Counted from the stretch's first letter, positions 42,750 to 51,992 are shown. The stretch: 64,000 nt of DNA from JAJEAO01 sp963667635 (GCA_965232015.1 OZ246946.1:62001-126000); one strand, 5' to 3'. Translations and numbers: made by a program. The notes: generated by a model not told the origin, from the sequence alone.

Positions 42750-43930
42750 AGCTGGACCTCGATTTCACGAGTCTCGTCGAGCTGTGCCAGCGGACGCATG
42801 AGGCGACCCGGCGTTCGGCATCTCGCGCCATCGACCGCTCATTGGTCGCCCGAAATTGGCTCTTCGGCTGGTATATCTTGGAGTACGAGCAGCAGGGCAC
42901 CTCTGCGCGTCGCGAGCTCTATGGAAGGGAGCTCATCGATCGTCTGGCCGGCAAGCTCCGAACGAGCGGGATCCGGGGTTGCTCACCCACTAGTCTCAGA
43001 AAGTGCCGGGAGTTCTATCGAGCCTTCCCAGAGATTCAACAGACGCCGTCTGTTGAATCTCCCGTCACTCTCGAGATTCGACCGACGCCGTCTGTTGAAT
43101 CTTCTCCATCCTCACGATTCCGTCTCTCCGCTAGTTTGGCGCAGCTCGGCGATCGCTTCTCGCTCGGCTGGTCCCACTACGTAGTCCTTCTGTCCGTCGC
43201 CAACCCGGAGGCGCGCCGGTTCTACGAGATCGAGGCCGCCGAGACCGGCTGGAGCGTCCGCGAGCTCAGGCGGCAAGTGAGCACCTCCCTCTATGAGCGG
43301 TTGGTCCTCAGCCGCGACAAGGACGACGCGCTCCGCCTCGCCGCCGAAGGCCAGGTCGTCGAGAAGGCGTCGGACCTGATCAAGGATCCCATGGTTCTGG
43401 AGTTCCTCGATCTGGAGGAGGTGCCCGCCTACTCCGAGAGCGATCTGGAATCTGCGATCATAGATCGCCTCCAGAACTTCCTGCTGGAACTCGGTAAGGG
43501 CTTCCTCTTCGAGGCACGCCAGAAGCGATTCAGCTTCGATGACAGTCACTTCTTCGTGGATCTCGTCTTCTACAATCGGCTCCTGCGCTGCTATGTTCTA
43601 ATCGATCTCAAGATCGGGAGGCTAACGCACCAGGATCTGGGCCAGATGCAGATGTACGTGAACTACTTCGACCGGCATGTGAGGATGACGGGAGAGCTTC
43701 CGACCGTCGGGATTCTGCTCTGCGAGGACAAGAACGATGCCGTGGTCGAGCTGACGCTCCCTGAGGACGCCAACATCTACGCCTCGAAGTATCAGCTCTA
43801 CCTGCCCTCAAAGCGGGAGCTCGCGGACCAAATCGCGCAGGCCCGTGGAGAAGTCGAGAGCCCCCCGAAGGCGAGACGACACTTGTCTTCTCGAGCCAAG
43901 GGCCGGGATGGGAGTCGGGAGACGCCATGA
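42746..43930 (+). CDS. DUF1016 / YhcG-type PD-(D/E)XK nuclease-domain protein
   Basis: The 394-residue protein starts at GTG 42746. The N-terminal DUF1016 domain (SRAIDRSLVARNWLFGWYIL, LRKCREFYRAFPEI) is followed by a repeat-encoded linker (QTPSVESP then RPTPSVESS) and the PD-(D/E)XK nuclease-like C-terminal domain (SFDDSHFFVDLVFYNRLL, LIDLKIGRL, GQMQMYVNYFD). The acid and Lys of the nuclease core (residues about 271 and 285-287) are present. Genes of this family often lie inside type I restriction loci, where a role in DNA or RNA cleavage is suspected. It is translationally coupled to hsdM. Confidence 0.85.
   Translation: MKLDLDFTSLVELCQRTHEATRRSASRAIDRSLVARNWLFGWYILEYEQQGTSARRELYGRELIDRLAGKLRTSGIRGCSPTSLRKCREFYRAFPEIQQTPSVESPVTLEIRPTPSVESSPSSRFRLSASLAQLGDRFSLGWSHYVVLLSVANPEARRFYEIEAAETGWSVRELRRQVSTSLYERLVLSRDKDDALRLAAEGQVVEKASDLIKDPMVLEFLDLEEVPAYSESDLESAIIDRLQNFLLELGKGFLFEARQKRFSFDDSHFFVDLVFYNRLLRCYVLIDLKIGRLTHQDLGQMQMYVNYFDRHVRMTGELPTVGILLCEDKNDAVVELTLPEDANIYASKYQLYLPSKRELADQIAQARGEVESPPKARRHLSSRAKGRDGSRETP
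43031..43104. repeat. Two copies of a 32-bp palindromic element in the DUF1016 gene
   Basis: Copy 1 (43031-43062) contains a perfect inverted repeat, GATTCAACAGACG and CGTCTGTTGAATC around one central C. Copy 2 (43073-43104) starts 42 bp later and differs mainly in the left arm. They encode the linker repeats QTPSVES and PTPSVES. A third, diverged copy lies at 38992-39023 near the start of the truncated ATPase gene. Confidence 0.8.
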
Positions 43931-43988
43931 TCGAGATACCTGTATTGAGGCCTCGGGGCCGCGCGCACCTTCCGATCGGGGTGGGGGG

Positions 43989-45239
43989 ATGAGCGGACGG
44001 CAGCGATTCAGAGACGTGTGGGTGTCGACGCGGTTGGGAGATGTCGCTGACATCAAGAGCGGCGGTACGCCGAGTACGGCGATCCCGGAGTATTGGAATG
44101 GTGGTATTCCGTGGTGCACACCGACCGACATCACTTCGACCGAGGGCAGGGAACTCACGACTACAGCTCGAACCATCACGCGCGAGGGACTGAGCGCGTG
44201 CGGCGCCACTCTGCTTCCGCCAGGCACTCTTCTCCTCTGTAGCCGGGCCACCGTTGGCCATGTCAAGATCGCAACGGCATCTGTCGCCACAAACCAGGGG
44301 TTCAAGTCTCTGATCTGCGGAGGGTCAGTCGGCCATGAGTACCTGTACTACTGTCTGCTCACACTCGCGGACCGGATGCTGGACCTGGCCACTGGATCCA
44401 CGTTCCTGGAAATCACCAAGCGCGGCATTGAGAATCTAAAGATCCGTCTTCCGTCGCTCGTCGAGCAGCGGGCCATCGCGACAGTCTTGTCGGACTTGGA
44501 TGAGCTGATCGAATCGTTAGAGACGCTCATCGCCAAGAAGCACGATATCAAGCAGGGCGCGATGCAGCGACTCCTCGCGGGCACAACTCGCCTTCCAGGG
44601 TTCCGGGAGGAATGGGAGGTAAGGCGGCTGGGAGATGTGGCCGAGCTCTGCATGGGACAGACTCCGCCACGTCGAGACGCGTCGTGTTGGGGAGGCCAAC
44701 ACGTATGGCTGTGTGTCGCAGACCTTGGGCGGAAGACTGTGTTCGACTCTAAGGAGCACGTGAGTGATGTGGCGGTGAGCCGGATGGGCTTGGTGCGCCG
44801 CGGTACACTCCTAATGAGTTTCAAGCTGTCGGTCGGCCGAGTGGCGTTTGCGGGATGCGACTTGTACACGAACGAAGCCATTTGTCACTTCGAGAACGTG
44901 ATGGCAGACGCGGGCTTCTTGTACTATGCGTTGCAGCGCGTCAGGTTTGCTGAATATGGGAGACAGGCGGTGAAGGGCGTGACCCTAAATTCTGGCACTC
45001 TTGCCCGGATTGAAATTCTCTTCCCGCCTCGATCTGAACAGCGTGCGATTTCGCAGGTTCTCTCGGCCATGGACGATGAGATCGCCGCCATTGAGGGACG
45101 CCTTGAGAAGACACGGGCCATCAAGGAGGGGATGATGCAGAAGCTCCTTACCGGAGGCATCCGTCTGCCCATCCCCGAGCATGAGACGGAGGGGGTCGGC
45201 ACCGAAAAAGGGGAGAGAGCTGATGAGCCATGTGGGTGA
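43989..45239 (+). CDS. hsdS: Type I restriction-modification specificity subunit
   Basis: The 416-residue subunit from ATG 43989 has two target-recognition domains (each starting with a RLGDVA segment: VSTRLGDVADIKSGGTPS and EVRRLGDVAELCMGQTPP) and two central/C-terminal helical spacers that repeat the same pattern: LPSLVEQRAIATVLSDLDE, then QGAMQRLLAGTTRLPGF, and FPPRSEQRAISQVLSAMDD, then EGMMQKLLTGGIRLPIP. HsdS fixes the bipartite DNA target. The hsdR start lies inside its 3' end (17-bp overlap). Confidence 0.95.
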   Translation: MSGRQRFRDVWVSTRLGDVADIKSGGTPSTAIPEYWNGGIPWCTPTDITSTEGRELTTTARTITREGLSACGATLLPPGTLLLCSRATVGHVKIATASVATNQGFKSLICGGSVGHEYLYYCLLTLADRMLDLATGSTFLEITKRGIENLKIRLPSLVEQRAIATVLSDLDELIESLETLIAKKHDIKQGAMQRLLAGTTRLPGFREEWEVRRLGDVAELCMGQTPPRRDASCWGGQHVWLCVADLGRKTVFDSKEHVSDVAVSRMGLVRRGTLLMSFKLSVGRVAFAGCDLYTNEAICHFENVMADAGFLYYALQRVRFAEYGRQAVKGVTLNSGTLARIEILFPPRSEQRAISQVLSAMDDEIAAIEGRLEKTRAIKEGMMQKLLTGGIRLPIPEHETEGVGTEKGERADEPCG

Positions 45240-48200
45240 TCGCGAGATCCGGACTCAGGAGCGAGTCATTGCGCACTTTCGCAACAGGCTTGGCTATAGC
45301 TATCTAGGCAACTGGCAGGACCGGGAGCGCAACTGCAACGTCGAGCGGCGCTTGCTGAGGGCGTTCCTCTCAGGGAGAGGTTACGCCCCAGCTCTCATCG
45401 ACAAGGCCATCGCCAAGCTGGAGAAGGCCGCTGGTCCTGGTCGGAGGACCCTCTACGATGCCAACCGCGACGTCTATGCCTTGCTTCGCTATGGCGCCAA
45501 GGTGAGCCCGGGTGTTGGCGAGCACACGGAAACGGTCCGTCTGATCGTGTGGGACGACCCGTCTGCCAACGACTTCGCGATTGCGGAAGAGGTCACGGTC
45601 GTGGGCCGCAACACGAAGCGGCCGGACCTAGTGCTGTATGTGAACGGGATCGCGGTGGGCGTCATCGAGCTCAAGCGTTCCACGGTTTCGGTGGCGGAGG
45701 GGATCCGTCAGAACCTGGCCAACCAAAACGAGCACTTCATCCGTCCCTTCTTCACGACGGTGCAGCTCCTGATGGCGGGGACCGAGACCGAGGGGCTCCG
45801 CTACGGCGTAATCGGAACTCCCGAGAAGCACTGGCTCCGCTGGACCGAAGCCGGGTCTGCCCAGTCATGCACGCCAAGCCCTTCGCCCCTTCTCCAGGAT
45901 CTCGGCTACCTCTGCGCCCCCGAGCGTCTGCTCGAACTGATCCACGATTTCATCGTCTTCGACCAAGGTATCAAGAAGGTCTGTCGCCACAATCAGTACT
46001 TTGGTGTGAAGGAGGCGCAGGCGCGGGTGAGGCGGCGCGAAGGCGGGATCATCTGGCACACCCAGGGTAGCGGCAAAAGCCTCACGATGGTGTGGCTCGC
46101 GACATGGATTCGCGCAAACCTGTCCGGCGGGCGAGTGCTCGTGATCACGGACCGCACGGAGCTCGACGAGCAGATCGAGTCGGTCTTCAAGGGCGTGGAC
46201 GAGGACATCCATCGGACTCGGAGCGGTGCCGACCTCGCCGATGCCCTCCGTGATCCCACCGTGTCGCTGATCTGCTCGCTCGTCCACAAGTTCGGAAGCT
46301 CCGAGCGGGGCGATGTCGAGCGCTACGTGGAGGATCTTCACTCCCAAGTCGGGAGTGGACCGGTGCCACGCGCCATGACCATCTTCGTGGACGAGTGCCA
46401 CCGCACGCAGTCCGGTGCGCTCCACCGGGCGATGAAGGAGATCCTGCCGGAGGCCACCCTGATCGGCTTCACCGGGACGCCTCTGCTTAAGTTCGACAAG
46501 AGCTCGAGCATCGAGATCTTCGGTCCGTACATCCACACTTATAAGTACGACGAGGCGATCCGTGACGAGGTTGTGCTTGATCTCCGCTACGAGGCCCGCG
46601 ACATTGATCAGCACCTCACCTCGGAGGCGAGGATAGACCAGTGGTTCGAGGCCAAGACGCGTGGGCTGAGCGATCTGGCACAGGCCCAGCTCCGCCAGCG
46701 CTGGGGAACGATCCGCAGAGTGACAAGTTCAGGCCAGCGGATCGGGAAGATCGCCGCCGACATCCTGATGGACATGGCAACGCGGGACCGGTTGCAGAGC
46801 GGGCGGGGCAACGCGATGATCGTGTCGGGCAGTGTCCACGCGGCCTGCCGCTTCTTCCAGGCTTTCGACGAGACTGACCTCAAGGGCAAGTGCGCGATCG
46901 TCACCTCATACCGTCCGGCGGCGGGGGACATCGCCGGTGAAGAGACCGGCGAAGGCGCGACCGAGAAACTCTTCAAGTATAGGGTCTATCGGCGCATGCT
47001 GGCGGATCACTTCGGTGAGCCCGAAGACAGCGCCATGCACAAGGTGGAGCAGTTCGAGCAGGAAGTCAAGCGGCGCTTCGTGAACGAGCCGGGACAGATG
47101 AAACTCCTGATCGTGGTGGACAAGCTCCTGACCGGATTCGACGCCCCGCCGGCGACTTATCTCTACATCGACAAGAAGATGCAGGACCACGGCCTCTTCC
47201 AGGCGATCTGCCGGGTCAACCGACTCGATGGCGACGACAAGCAGTACGGCTGCGTCATCGACTACAAGGATCTCTTCCGCTCGCTCGAGGGTGCGATCCT
47301 CGACTACACCGGAGAGGCTCTCGGGGGTTACGACCGGGAGGACGTGGAAGGCCTGCTCGCGGATCGACTGGAACGGGGACGCGAGCGATTGGAGGAAGCC
47401 CAGGAGGCGGTGCGCGCGCTCTGCGAGCCCGTGGAGCCACCCCATGACACCGCGGCGTACCTGCGTTACTTCTGTCACGACGGCACGGGCGACGAGAGCG
47501 AGACGCTTCGCCAGTTGTCGACCAACGAACGGAAGCGCCTCACTCTCTACCGGTTGGTGGCTGCCTTCCTGCGCGCCTACACCGACTTAGCCAACGAGAT
47601 GATCGAGGCGGGTTTCAGCGAGGCCCAGTGGCACGCCATCCGGGCCGAAGTGGGGTACTACGAGAACGTTCGGCGAGAGGTCAAGCTGGCCAGCGGTGAC
47701 TACGTGGATCTGAAGATGTTCGAGCCCGCCATGCGACACCTCTTGGACTCCTACATCCGGGCAGACGACAGCCGGGAACTCTCTCGCTTCGATGACATGT
47801 CGTTGGTGGACCTGCTTGTGGAGCGTGGCCCATCCGCCACGGATGGGCTTCCGAACGGGATCCGGGGCAGCAAGCGCGCGGTGGCCGAGACGATTGAGAA
47901 CAACGTCCGCCGTCTGATCGTGGACGAGATGGCGGTGAATCCGAGGTACTACGAGCGCATGTCCAAGCTGCTGGAGGAGTTGATCCAGCGGCGCCGGAAA
48001 GAGGCGATCGAGTACGAGAAGTATCTACAAGAGGTCGTTGCCTTGGCTCGGCGAGTCAAGTCAGGCGGAGACACTGCATCCTATCCGGAGGCGATCAACA
48101 CGTCGGCGCTCCGGGCCATCTACGACAATCTGATCGAACTGACGCCCCCGCCGAGTAACGCGCCTCTGTCGGGGGGAGCGGGAGTCGAGGCCGGGAGGGG

Positions 48201-48426
48201 CGCTGGAGAACCGCACGACGAATACGGATCTGATGTCACGCAGCGTCGGCGGGAGTCCTTCGCGTTAGCCATCGATCGGGCTGTCCGACAGGCGAAGAGA
48301 GCCGACTGGCGAGATCATCCGATCAAGGAAAAGCAGGTTCGAAGGGCGATCCACGAAGCTCTTGGTCCCTTCTCCAGCCATAGCGGAAGGATCTTCGACA
48401 TCGTGAAGGCGCAGAGTGACTACTGA
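45223..48426 (+). CDS. hsdR: Type I restriction endonuclease/translocase subunit
   Basis: The 1067-residue motor starts at ATG 45223 after GGGGAGAG; an ATG at 45181 is in frame but lacks a site. The PD-(D/E)XK nuclease has RPDLVLYVNGIAVGVIELKRS split over residues 134-155. The helicase motor has Walker A HTQGSGKSLTMVW (about 281), a DEAD-type box VDECHRTQ (about 388), FTGTPLL (about 416) and the later motor motif GFDAPPATYLYIDK. A helical C-terminal region binds HsdM/HsdS. It overlaps hsdS by 17 bp and the next gene by 11 bp. Confidence 0.95.
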   Translation: MSHVGDREIRTQERVIAHFRNRLGYSYLGNWQDRERNCNVERRLLRAFLSGRGYAPALIDKAIAKLEKAAGPGRRTLYDANRDVYALLRYGAKVSPGVGEHTETVRLIVWDDPSANDFAIAEEVTVVGRNTKRPDLVLYVNGIAVGVIELKRSTVSVAEGIRQNLANQNEHFIRPFFTTVQLLMAGTETEGLRYGVIGTPEKHWLRWTEAGSAQSCTPSPSPLLQDLGYLCAPERLLELIHDFIVFDQGIKKVCRHNQYFGVKEAQARVRRREGGIIWHTQGSGKSLTMVWLATWIRANLSGGRVLVITDRTELDEQIESVFKGVDEDIHRTRSGADLADALRDPTVSLICSLVHKFGSSERGDVERYVEDLHSQVGSGPVPRAMTIFVDECHRTQSGALHRAMKEILPEATLIGFTGTPLLKFDKSSSIEIFGPYIHTYKYDEAIRDEVVLDLRYEARDIDQHLTSEARIDQWFEAKTRGLSDLAQAQLRQRWGTIRRVTSSGQRIGKIAADILMDMATRDRLQSGRGNAMIVSGSVHAACRFFQAFDETDLKGKCAIVTSYRPAAGDIAGEETGEGATEKLFKYRVYRRMLADHFGEPEDSAMHKVEQFEQEVKRRFVNEPGQMKLLIVVDKLLTGFDAPPATYLYIDKKMQDHGLFQAICRVNRLDGDDKQYGCVIDYKDLFRSLEGAILDYTGEALGGYDREDVEGLLADRLERGRERLEEAQEAVRALCEPVEPPHDTAAYLRYFCHDGTGDESETLRQLSTNERKRLTLYRLVAAFLRAYTDLANEMIEAGFSEAQWHAIRAEVGYYENVRREVKLASGDYVDLKMFEPAMRHLLDSYIRADDSRELSRFDDMSLVDLLVERGPSATDGLPNGIRGSKRAVAETIENNVRRLIVDEMAVNPRYYERMSKLLEELIQRRRKEAIEYEKYLQEVVALARRVKSGGDTASYPEAINTSALRAIYDNLIELTPPPSNAPLSGGAGVEAGRGAGEPHDEYGSDVTQRRRESFALAIDRAVRQAKRADWRDHPIKEKQVRRAIHEALGPFSSHSGRIFDIVKAQSDY

Positions 48427-49207
48427 CTCGGTCGACTCCCTGGTCGGGGCCACGCGGGTCTCGGACGGATCGACGCGGAGAACGCTGGAGGTCCGCGGGA
48501 TTCCCGTGGAAGTGACGCGCAAGGGGATCAAGCATCTGCACCTGGGTGTGTACCCACCAGATGGACAAGTTCGCGTGTCGGCACCCCTCCGGCTCGACGA
48601 CGACGCCGTGCGTCTCGCCGTCGTTTCGCGTTGGGCATGGATTCGGAAGAAGCGAGCCGAGTTCGCGGGTCAGCGGCGCCAGTCGCGGCGAGAGTTCGTC
48701 TCCGGAGAGAGCCACTATGTCGAGGGGCGCCGGTACCGGTTGGACGTCGTCGAGTGGAGCGGACCGACCCTGATTCACCTTCGTGGCGGGGGTTGGATTG
48801 AGATGTGCGTGCGGCCGGGGGTGGATCGCGACGGCCGCGAGACGTTTCTCTACCGTTGGTACCGTGGCCGCCTTCGGCATCTGGTGTCGGAGATCATCCC
48901 CCCGTGGGAGGGGCGCCTCGGTGTGGAGGTGAAGGAGTGGCGTATCAGACGGATGAAGACGAAGTGGGGCAGCTGCAATTCAGCCGCCGGCCGGATCTGG
49001 CTCAACTCCGAGCTGGCCAAGAAGTCGGTGCGCTGTGTCGAATACGTTGCAGTCCACGAGATGGTACATCTCACTCAGCGGGGGCACGGGACCGGATTCG
49101 AGGACACCATGGATGAGGTCATGCCGGATTGGCGACGACGCGCCGACGAGCTGAACCGGACGCCTCTTGCCGACGAATACTGGGGAGCCAACCGAGCCGG
49201 CGGGTAA
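48416..49207 (+). CDS. YgjP/SprT-like zinc metallopeptidase
   Basis: A 263-residue protein starting at GTG 48416, 11 bp inside hsdR. The DUF45/YgjP core is complete: MKTKWGSCNSAAGRIWLN, then VAVHEMVHLTQRGHG with the HExxH zinc site and a third His. YgjP-like proteins sit at the end of many type I restriction operons, and the overlap supports shared expression; no biochemical role in restriction is established. It ends 17 bp before the right copy of the 50-bp direct repeat. Confidence 0.85.
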   Translation: MTTDSVDSLVGATRVSDGSTRRTLEVRGIPVEVTRKGIKHLHLGVYPPDGQVRVSAPLRLDDDAVRLAVVSRWAWIRKKRAEFAGQRRQSRREFVSGESHYVEGRRYRLDVVEWSGPTLIHLRGGGWIEMCVRPGVDRDGRETFLYRWYRGRLRHLVSEIIPPWEGRLGVEVKEWRIRRMKTKWGSCNSAAGRIWLNSELAKKSVRCVEYVAVHEMVHLTQRGHGTGFEDTMDEVMPDWRRRADELNRTPLADEYWGANRAGG

Positions 49208-49220
49208 CGGTCAGCCGACC

Positions 49221-49270
49221 GGCTCAGCGGAGGCCCAGCGCGGCGCCGCTGAGCTCGACCAGCGCCCACA
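49221..49270. repeat. Right direct repeat: intact 3' end of the kinase-like gene
   Basis: The right partner of the repeat at 40121-40170. It forms the last codons and stop of the kinase-like gene on the minus strand. Confidence 0.6.
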
Positions 49271-49934
49271 GAAGTCCGCCCACGCCGAGCGGGACGAACA
49301 GGTTGTCGCTTCCGAACGGGCACATCGCCTCGATCCCGGCGGCGGCCGTCCCCACGACCAGTCCGAACGCCACCGCCGGGTGCCAGCCGAACCCGGCCAT
49401 GGCGACGAGCGTCACCGCGATCGCAACGGCGGTCACGAGACACATCGCGAGGCTCCCTTCCATCGTCCGGGAGTGGCCGAGGATGGTGTAGCGCCGGGTG
49501 CCGTAGCGCGCCCCGACGACTGCCGCCGCCGCGTCTCCGAGGGCCATCGCGAGGACGGCCGCCACTGCGACGAAGGCGAGGTCGTCGGCTGTTCCCGGGC
49601 GGAAGAAGAGCGCGAGGACGGCGGCGAACGACGCGGGAAAGAACACCGTGCCCAGATTCAGAGGGTCCTCTCCGAAGGCGGGGAGGAGGCGGAAGCGGTG
49701 GATCAGGTAGTTCGTGACCACGAAGGTGAGCGGCGGGATGATCGCGATCCGCCAGTCGGCGAACACCATCACGGTGGGGATCACCCACAGGCCGACGCCC
49801 ACGTGGATCGTCTTCCGCGCCGCGGCTGCCGAGATCGTTCCGAATCGGCGCAGTCCCTCCGCGAGGATCGCCACCGCTCCGACGTAGGCGTAGCTCAGCG
49901 CGAGCGCCGCGCCGTGGTCGAGCGGGACCGTCAC
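49224..49934 (-). CDS. Polyprenol/diacylglycerol-kinase-like membrane protein
   Basis: The 236-residue protein starts at GTG 49934, within a four-base overlap (GTGA) with the upstream ATPase gene. It has about seven membrane helices and follows the CTP-dependent dolichol/phytol-kinase layout: RKTIHVGVGLWVIP, NYLIHRFRLLPAF, AVLAMALGDAAAAVVGARYG, and RTMEGSLAMCLVTA. Such enzymes phosphorylate polyprenols or diacylglycerol. A second, diverged copy of its last 17 codons lies 9.1 kb away on the far side of the restriction island. Confidence 0.8.
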   Translation of the reverse strand: MTVPLDHGAALALSYAYVGAVAILAEGLRRFGTISAAAARKTIHVGVGLWVIPTVMVFADWRIAIIPPLTFVVTNYLIHRFRLLPAFGEDPLNLGTVFFPASFAAVLALFFRPGTADDLAFVAVAAVLAMALGDAAAAVVGARYGTRRYTILGHSRTMEGSLAMCLVTAVAIAVTLVAMAGFGWHPAVAFGLVVGTAAAGIEAMCPFGSDNLFVPLGVGGLLWALVELSGAALGLR

Positions 49935-51142
49935 GCCGCGGGGGCCTGTGCCAGCGCCTCGAACAGCTTCGGCTGCTTCATGTGGCTCTCGAACGGCGCA
50001 GCCGGAGTCAGGCCGTTGGCGCGCAGCAGCTCGCCGGCGCCCATGAGGTGCTCCCGGATGGCGTCGCCCGCGCCCTCGGACACAGGCGCGACTCGAGTGA
50101 CGCCGGCGTTCCACTCCAGGAGGCGGAGGTGCTCCGGAGCCACCCATTGCGCATCGAGGATGTCCGGGCTATGGGTCGTGATGACGACCGAGGTGAAGTC
50201 GGTCGCGAGGAGCAGCATGTCCAGGATCGTTCCGACCGCGCCGGGGTGCATCGTGGCTTCGGGCTCCTCGATCACGAGGAGCGAGGGCGCCGGGGTCTGG
50301 AGCACGGCGAGAAGCAGCCCGACGACTCTCAGAGTGCCGTCCGACATGCTGAAGGCCTCGAACGGCACTCGGCGCCCTTCGGTCCACCGCTGCTGGAACT
50401 GAAGACCCACCTGGTTTCCGTGCTTCTTCGCCGACACCTCCTCGGTCGTCGGCACCACGGTCTCCAGGAGTTCGACGAGTCGCCTGACGCTGACGGGGTC
50501 TTCCGTACGCATTCGATGCAGCACACTGGCGGCGTTCCGGCCATCCCAATGCAGCCGGAGTCCCGGATCCGGGTCTTGCAGCTTCCGCAGTTTCGCGGGC
50601 TCGATCCGGTAACAGCGCATGTCGCGGAGGAAGCGATACACGGGATCGAATCGGGAGTCTCCGCCAATGAGCGGCAGAGCGAGCGCTTCCGGCTTGGGCG
50701 CTGGCCGCAGCGAACCCACGCTCGCCTCGAAGCGGCCTCTGCGGCGGTCGAACCAGTGTCTGGCGCCTCCTTCGGTATGGACGACGCACTGCTCCCGGAA
50801 GACTTCGAATCCGTAACCCTTGCGCGCCTTGAGCTCGAAGGCGTAGCGAGCGTGGCTGGTGTCTCCCTCTGGCCCCGTCATCCGCATGGCGATGCCCAGA
50901 TGAGGGGGACGTCCCCCCTTGGGACGACGATTCCGCACGGCCTGGATCCCGCCGCGCCGGTTCAGAACTGATGCGAGCGGCTCGTCCATCGCCTCGGCGA
51001 CCAGCGGGAACGCATCCACCAGGTTGCTCTTCCCCGACCCGTTCCTTCCGACGAGAATCGTAGGGTTCTCGAAGTGCACGACCTGGCCGGGAAGGCTGCG
51101 AAATCCCTTGAGGTTCAGGGAGCGGAGGGAGAGCTGAGACAT
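49931..51142 (-). CDS. RecF/OLD-like AAA-family ATPase
   Basis: The 403-residue ATPase starts at ATG 51142. ABC/SMC-type motifs: Walker A TILVGRNGSGKSNLVDAF (about residues 28-45), the SMSDGTLRVVGLLLAV signature and Walker B LLVIEEPEATMHPG, followed by VITTHSPDILD. This is the COG4637 type, predicted to act on DNA ends or in defence; no TOPRIM nuclease is fused. The start of the kinase-like gene overlaps its stop, forming a two-gene operon. Confidence 0.85.
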   Translation of the reverse strand: MSQLSLRSLNLKGFRSLPGQVVHFENPTILVGRNGSGKSNLVDAFPLVAEAMDEPLASVLNRRGGIQAVRNRRPKGGRPPHLGIAMRMTGPEGDTSHARYAFELKARKGYGFEVFREQCVVHTEGGARHWFDRRRGRFEASVGSLRPAPKPEALALPLIGGDSRFDPVYRFLRDMRCYRIEPAKLRKLQDPDPGLRLHWDGRNAASVLHRMRTEDPVSVRRLVELLETVVPTTEEVSAKKHGNQVGLQFQQRWTEGRRVPFEAFSMSDGTLRVVGLLLAVLQTPAPSLLVIEEPEATMHPGAVGTILDMLLLATDFTSVVITTHSPDILDAQWVAPEHLRLLEWNAGVTRVAPVSEGAGDAIREHLMGAGELLRANGLTPAAPFESHMKQPKLFEALAQAPAA

Positions 51143-51282
51143 CGGAAGACCGCGGCGGTCGCGCGGCGGGCGAGCGTACCCCACGCCAGCCGGGCCGGAG
51201 ACGCTCCGTTGGAGCGGAGATTGGAGGACTCGGCATCGCGTTTTGGCCAGGGGGCTCCCGGGAGGAGATGGAGCCGTGGCGG

Positions 51283-51350
51283 ATGCCGGGCCCCTACCGG
51301 CAGAACCGGCGGAGTCCGGCGTCAGCTCTCCCGGTGGGGACCCGGCCGGG
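51283..51350. repeat. Degenerate dispersed repeat
   Basis: GCCGGGCCCCTACCGG, GAACCGGCGGAGTCCGG and CTCTCCCGGTGGGGACCCGGC mark a worn composite unit between the ATPase and MobA-like genes; it directly abuts the stop codon at 51351. Confidence 0.7.
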
Positions 51351-51992
51351 TCAGCGACTCGGATCGAATCCGGCTCGGGCCGATTCGAGTTCTCTCGGAG
51401 TGTCGAGGTCGAGGAGTTCCCGGGGGTCGGCGTGGACCGTGGCGATCCGGGATCGGTGGCGGGCGAGGAGATGGCGCGCCCCGAAGTCGGCGCCGGGTTG
51501 CCCGGGTGTGCGCGGCGCGATGCGGGCGGCGAGGACTTCCGGGAAGAGCGCTGCGCTCAGGAGCACCGGGAGGCTCCAGCGGCGCGCGCGCTCGAGTTCC
51601 TCGGTGACGGGAACCACGGCGGCCGGGGTCGGAGAACCTCCGGCGCGGGCGAGCAGCCGTTGGATCAGGTCGGCGCGGAGGAACGGCTGATCCACCGGGC
51701 AGATCAGCGCCCACCGGACGCCGCCCTGCGCCGCGGCGCGGACTCCGGCCTGGAGCGACGACAGCATCCCGCGCCGCCAGGCCGGGTTCAGGACCGGCCG
51801 CACATCGTCGAGACCGCGCAGCTCGGGTGCGATCTGCGGCCGCGCGTGGCCGAGGATCACGAACAGCGGATCAAGTCCCGCGTCGAGCAGGGTCTCCGCC
51901 GCGGCGCGGACCAGCGTTCGGCCCGAGCCATCGGGGTGGGGCAGGAGCGCCTTCACCCGCCCCATCCGCCGGGACGCCCCGGCGCTCAGCAG
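51351..51992 (-). CDS. MobA/MocA-like nucleotidyltransferase with no standard start codon
   Basis: The protein belongs to the NTP_transf_3 family (molybdenum cofactor guanylyl/cytidylyltransferase type). The nucleotide-binding start LLSAGASRRMGRVKALLP is present, as are RRGMLSSLQAG and ICPVDQPFL. The only ATG lies inside that motif (51965); upstream, the frame stays open to 52085 without ATG, GTG or TTG before the motif. Candidates are CTG at 51992 (used here) or ATC just before it. Its product is probably needed to mature the molybdenum enzyme encoded at 53921-57661, on the same strand. Confidence 0.7.
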   Translation of the reverse strand: MLSAGASRRMGRVKALLPHPDGSGRTLVRAAAETLLDAGLDPLFVILGHARPQIAPELRGLDDVRPVLNPAWRRGMLSSLQAGVRAAAQGGVRWALICPVDQPFLRADLIQRLLARAGGSPTPAAVVPVTEELERARRWSLPVLLSAALFPEVLAARIAPRTPGQPGADFGARHLLARHRSRIATVHADPRELLDLDTPRELESARAGFDPSR

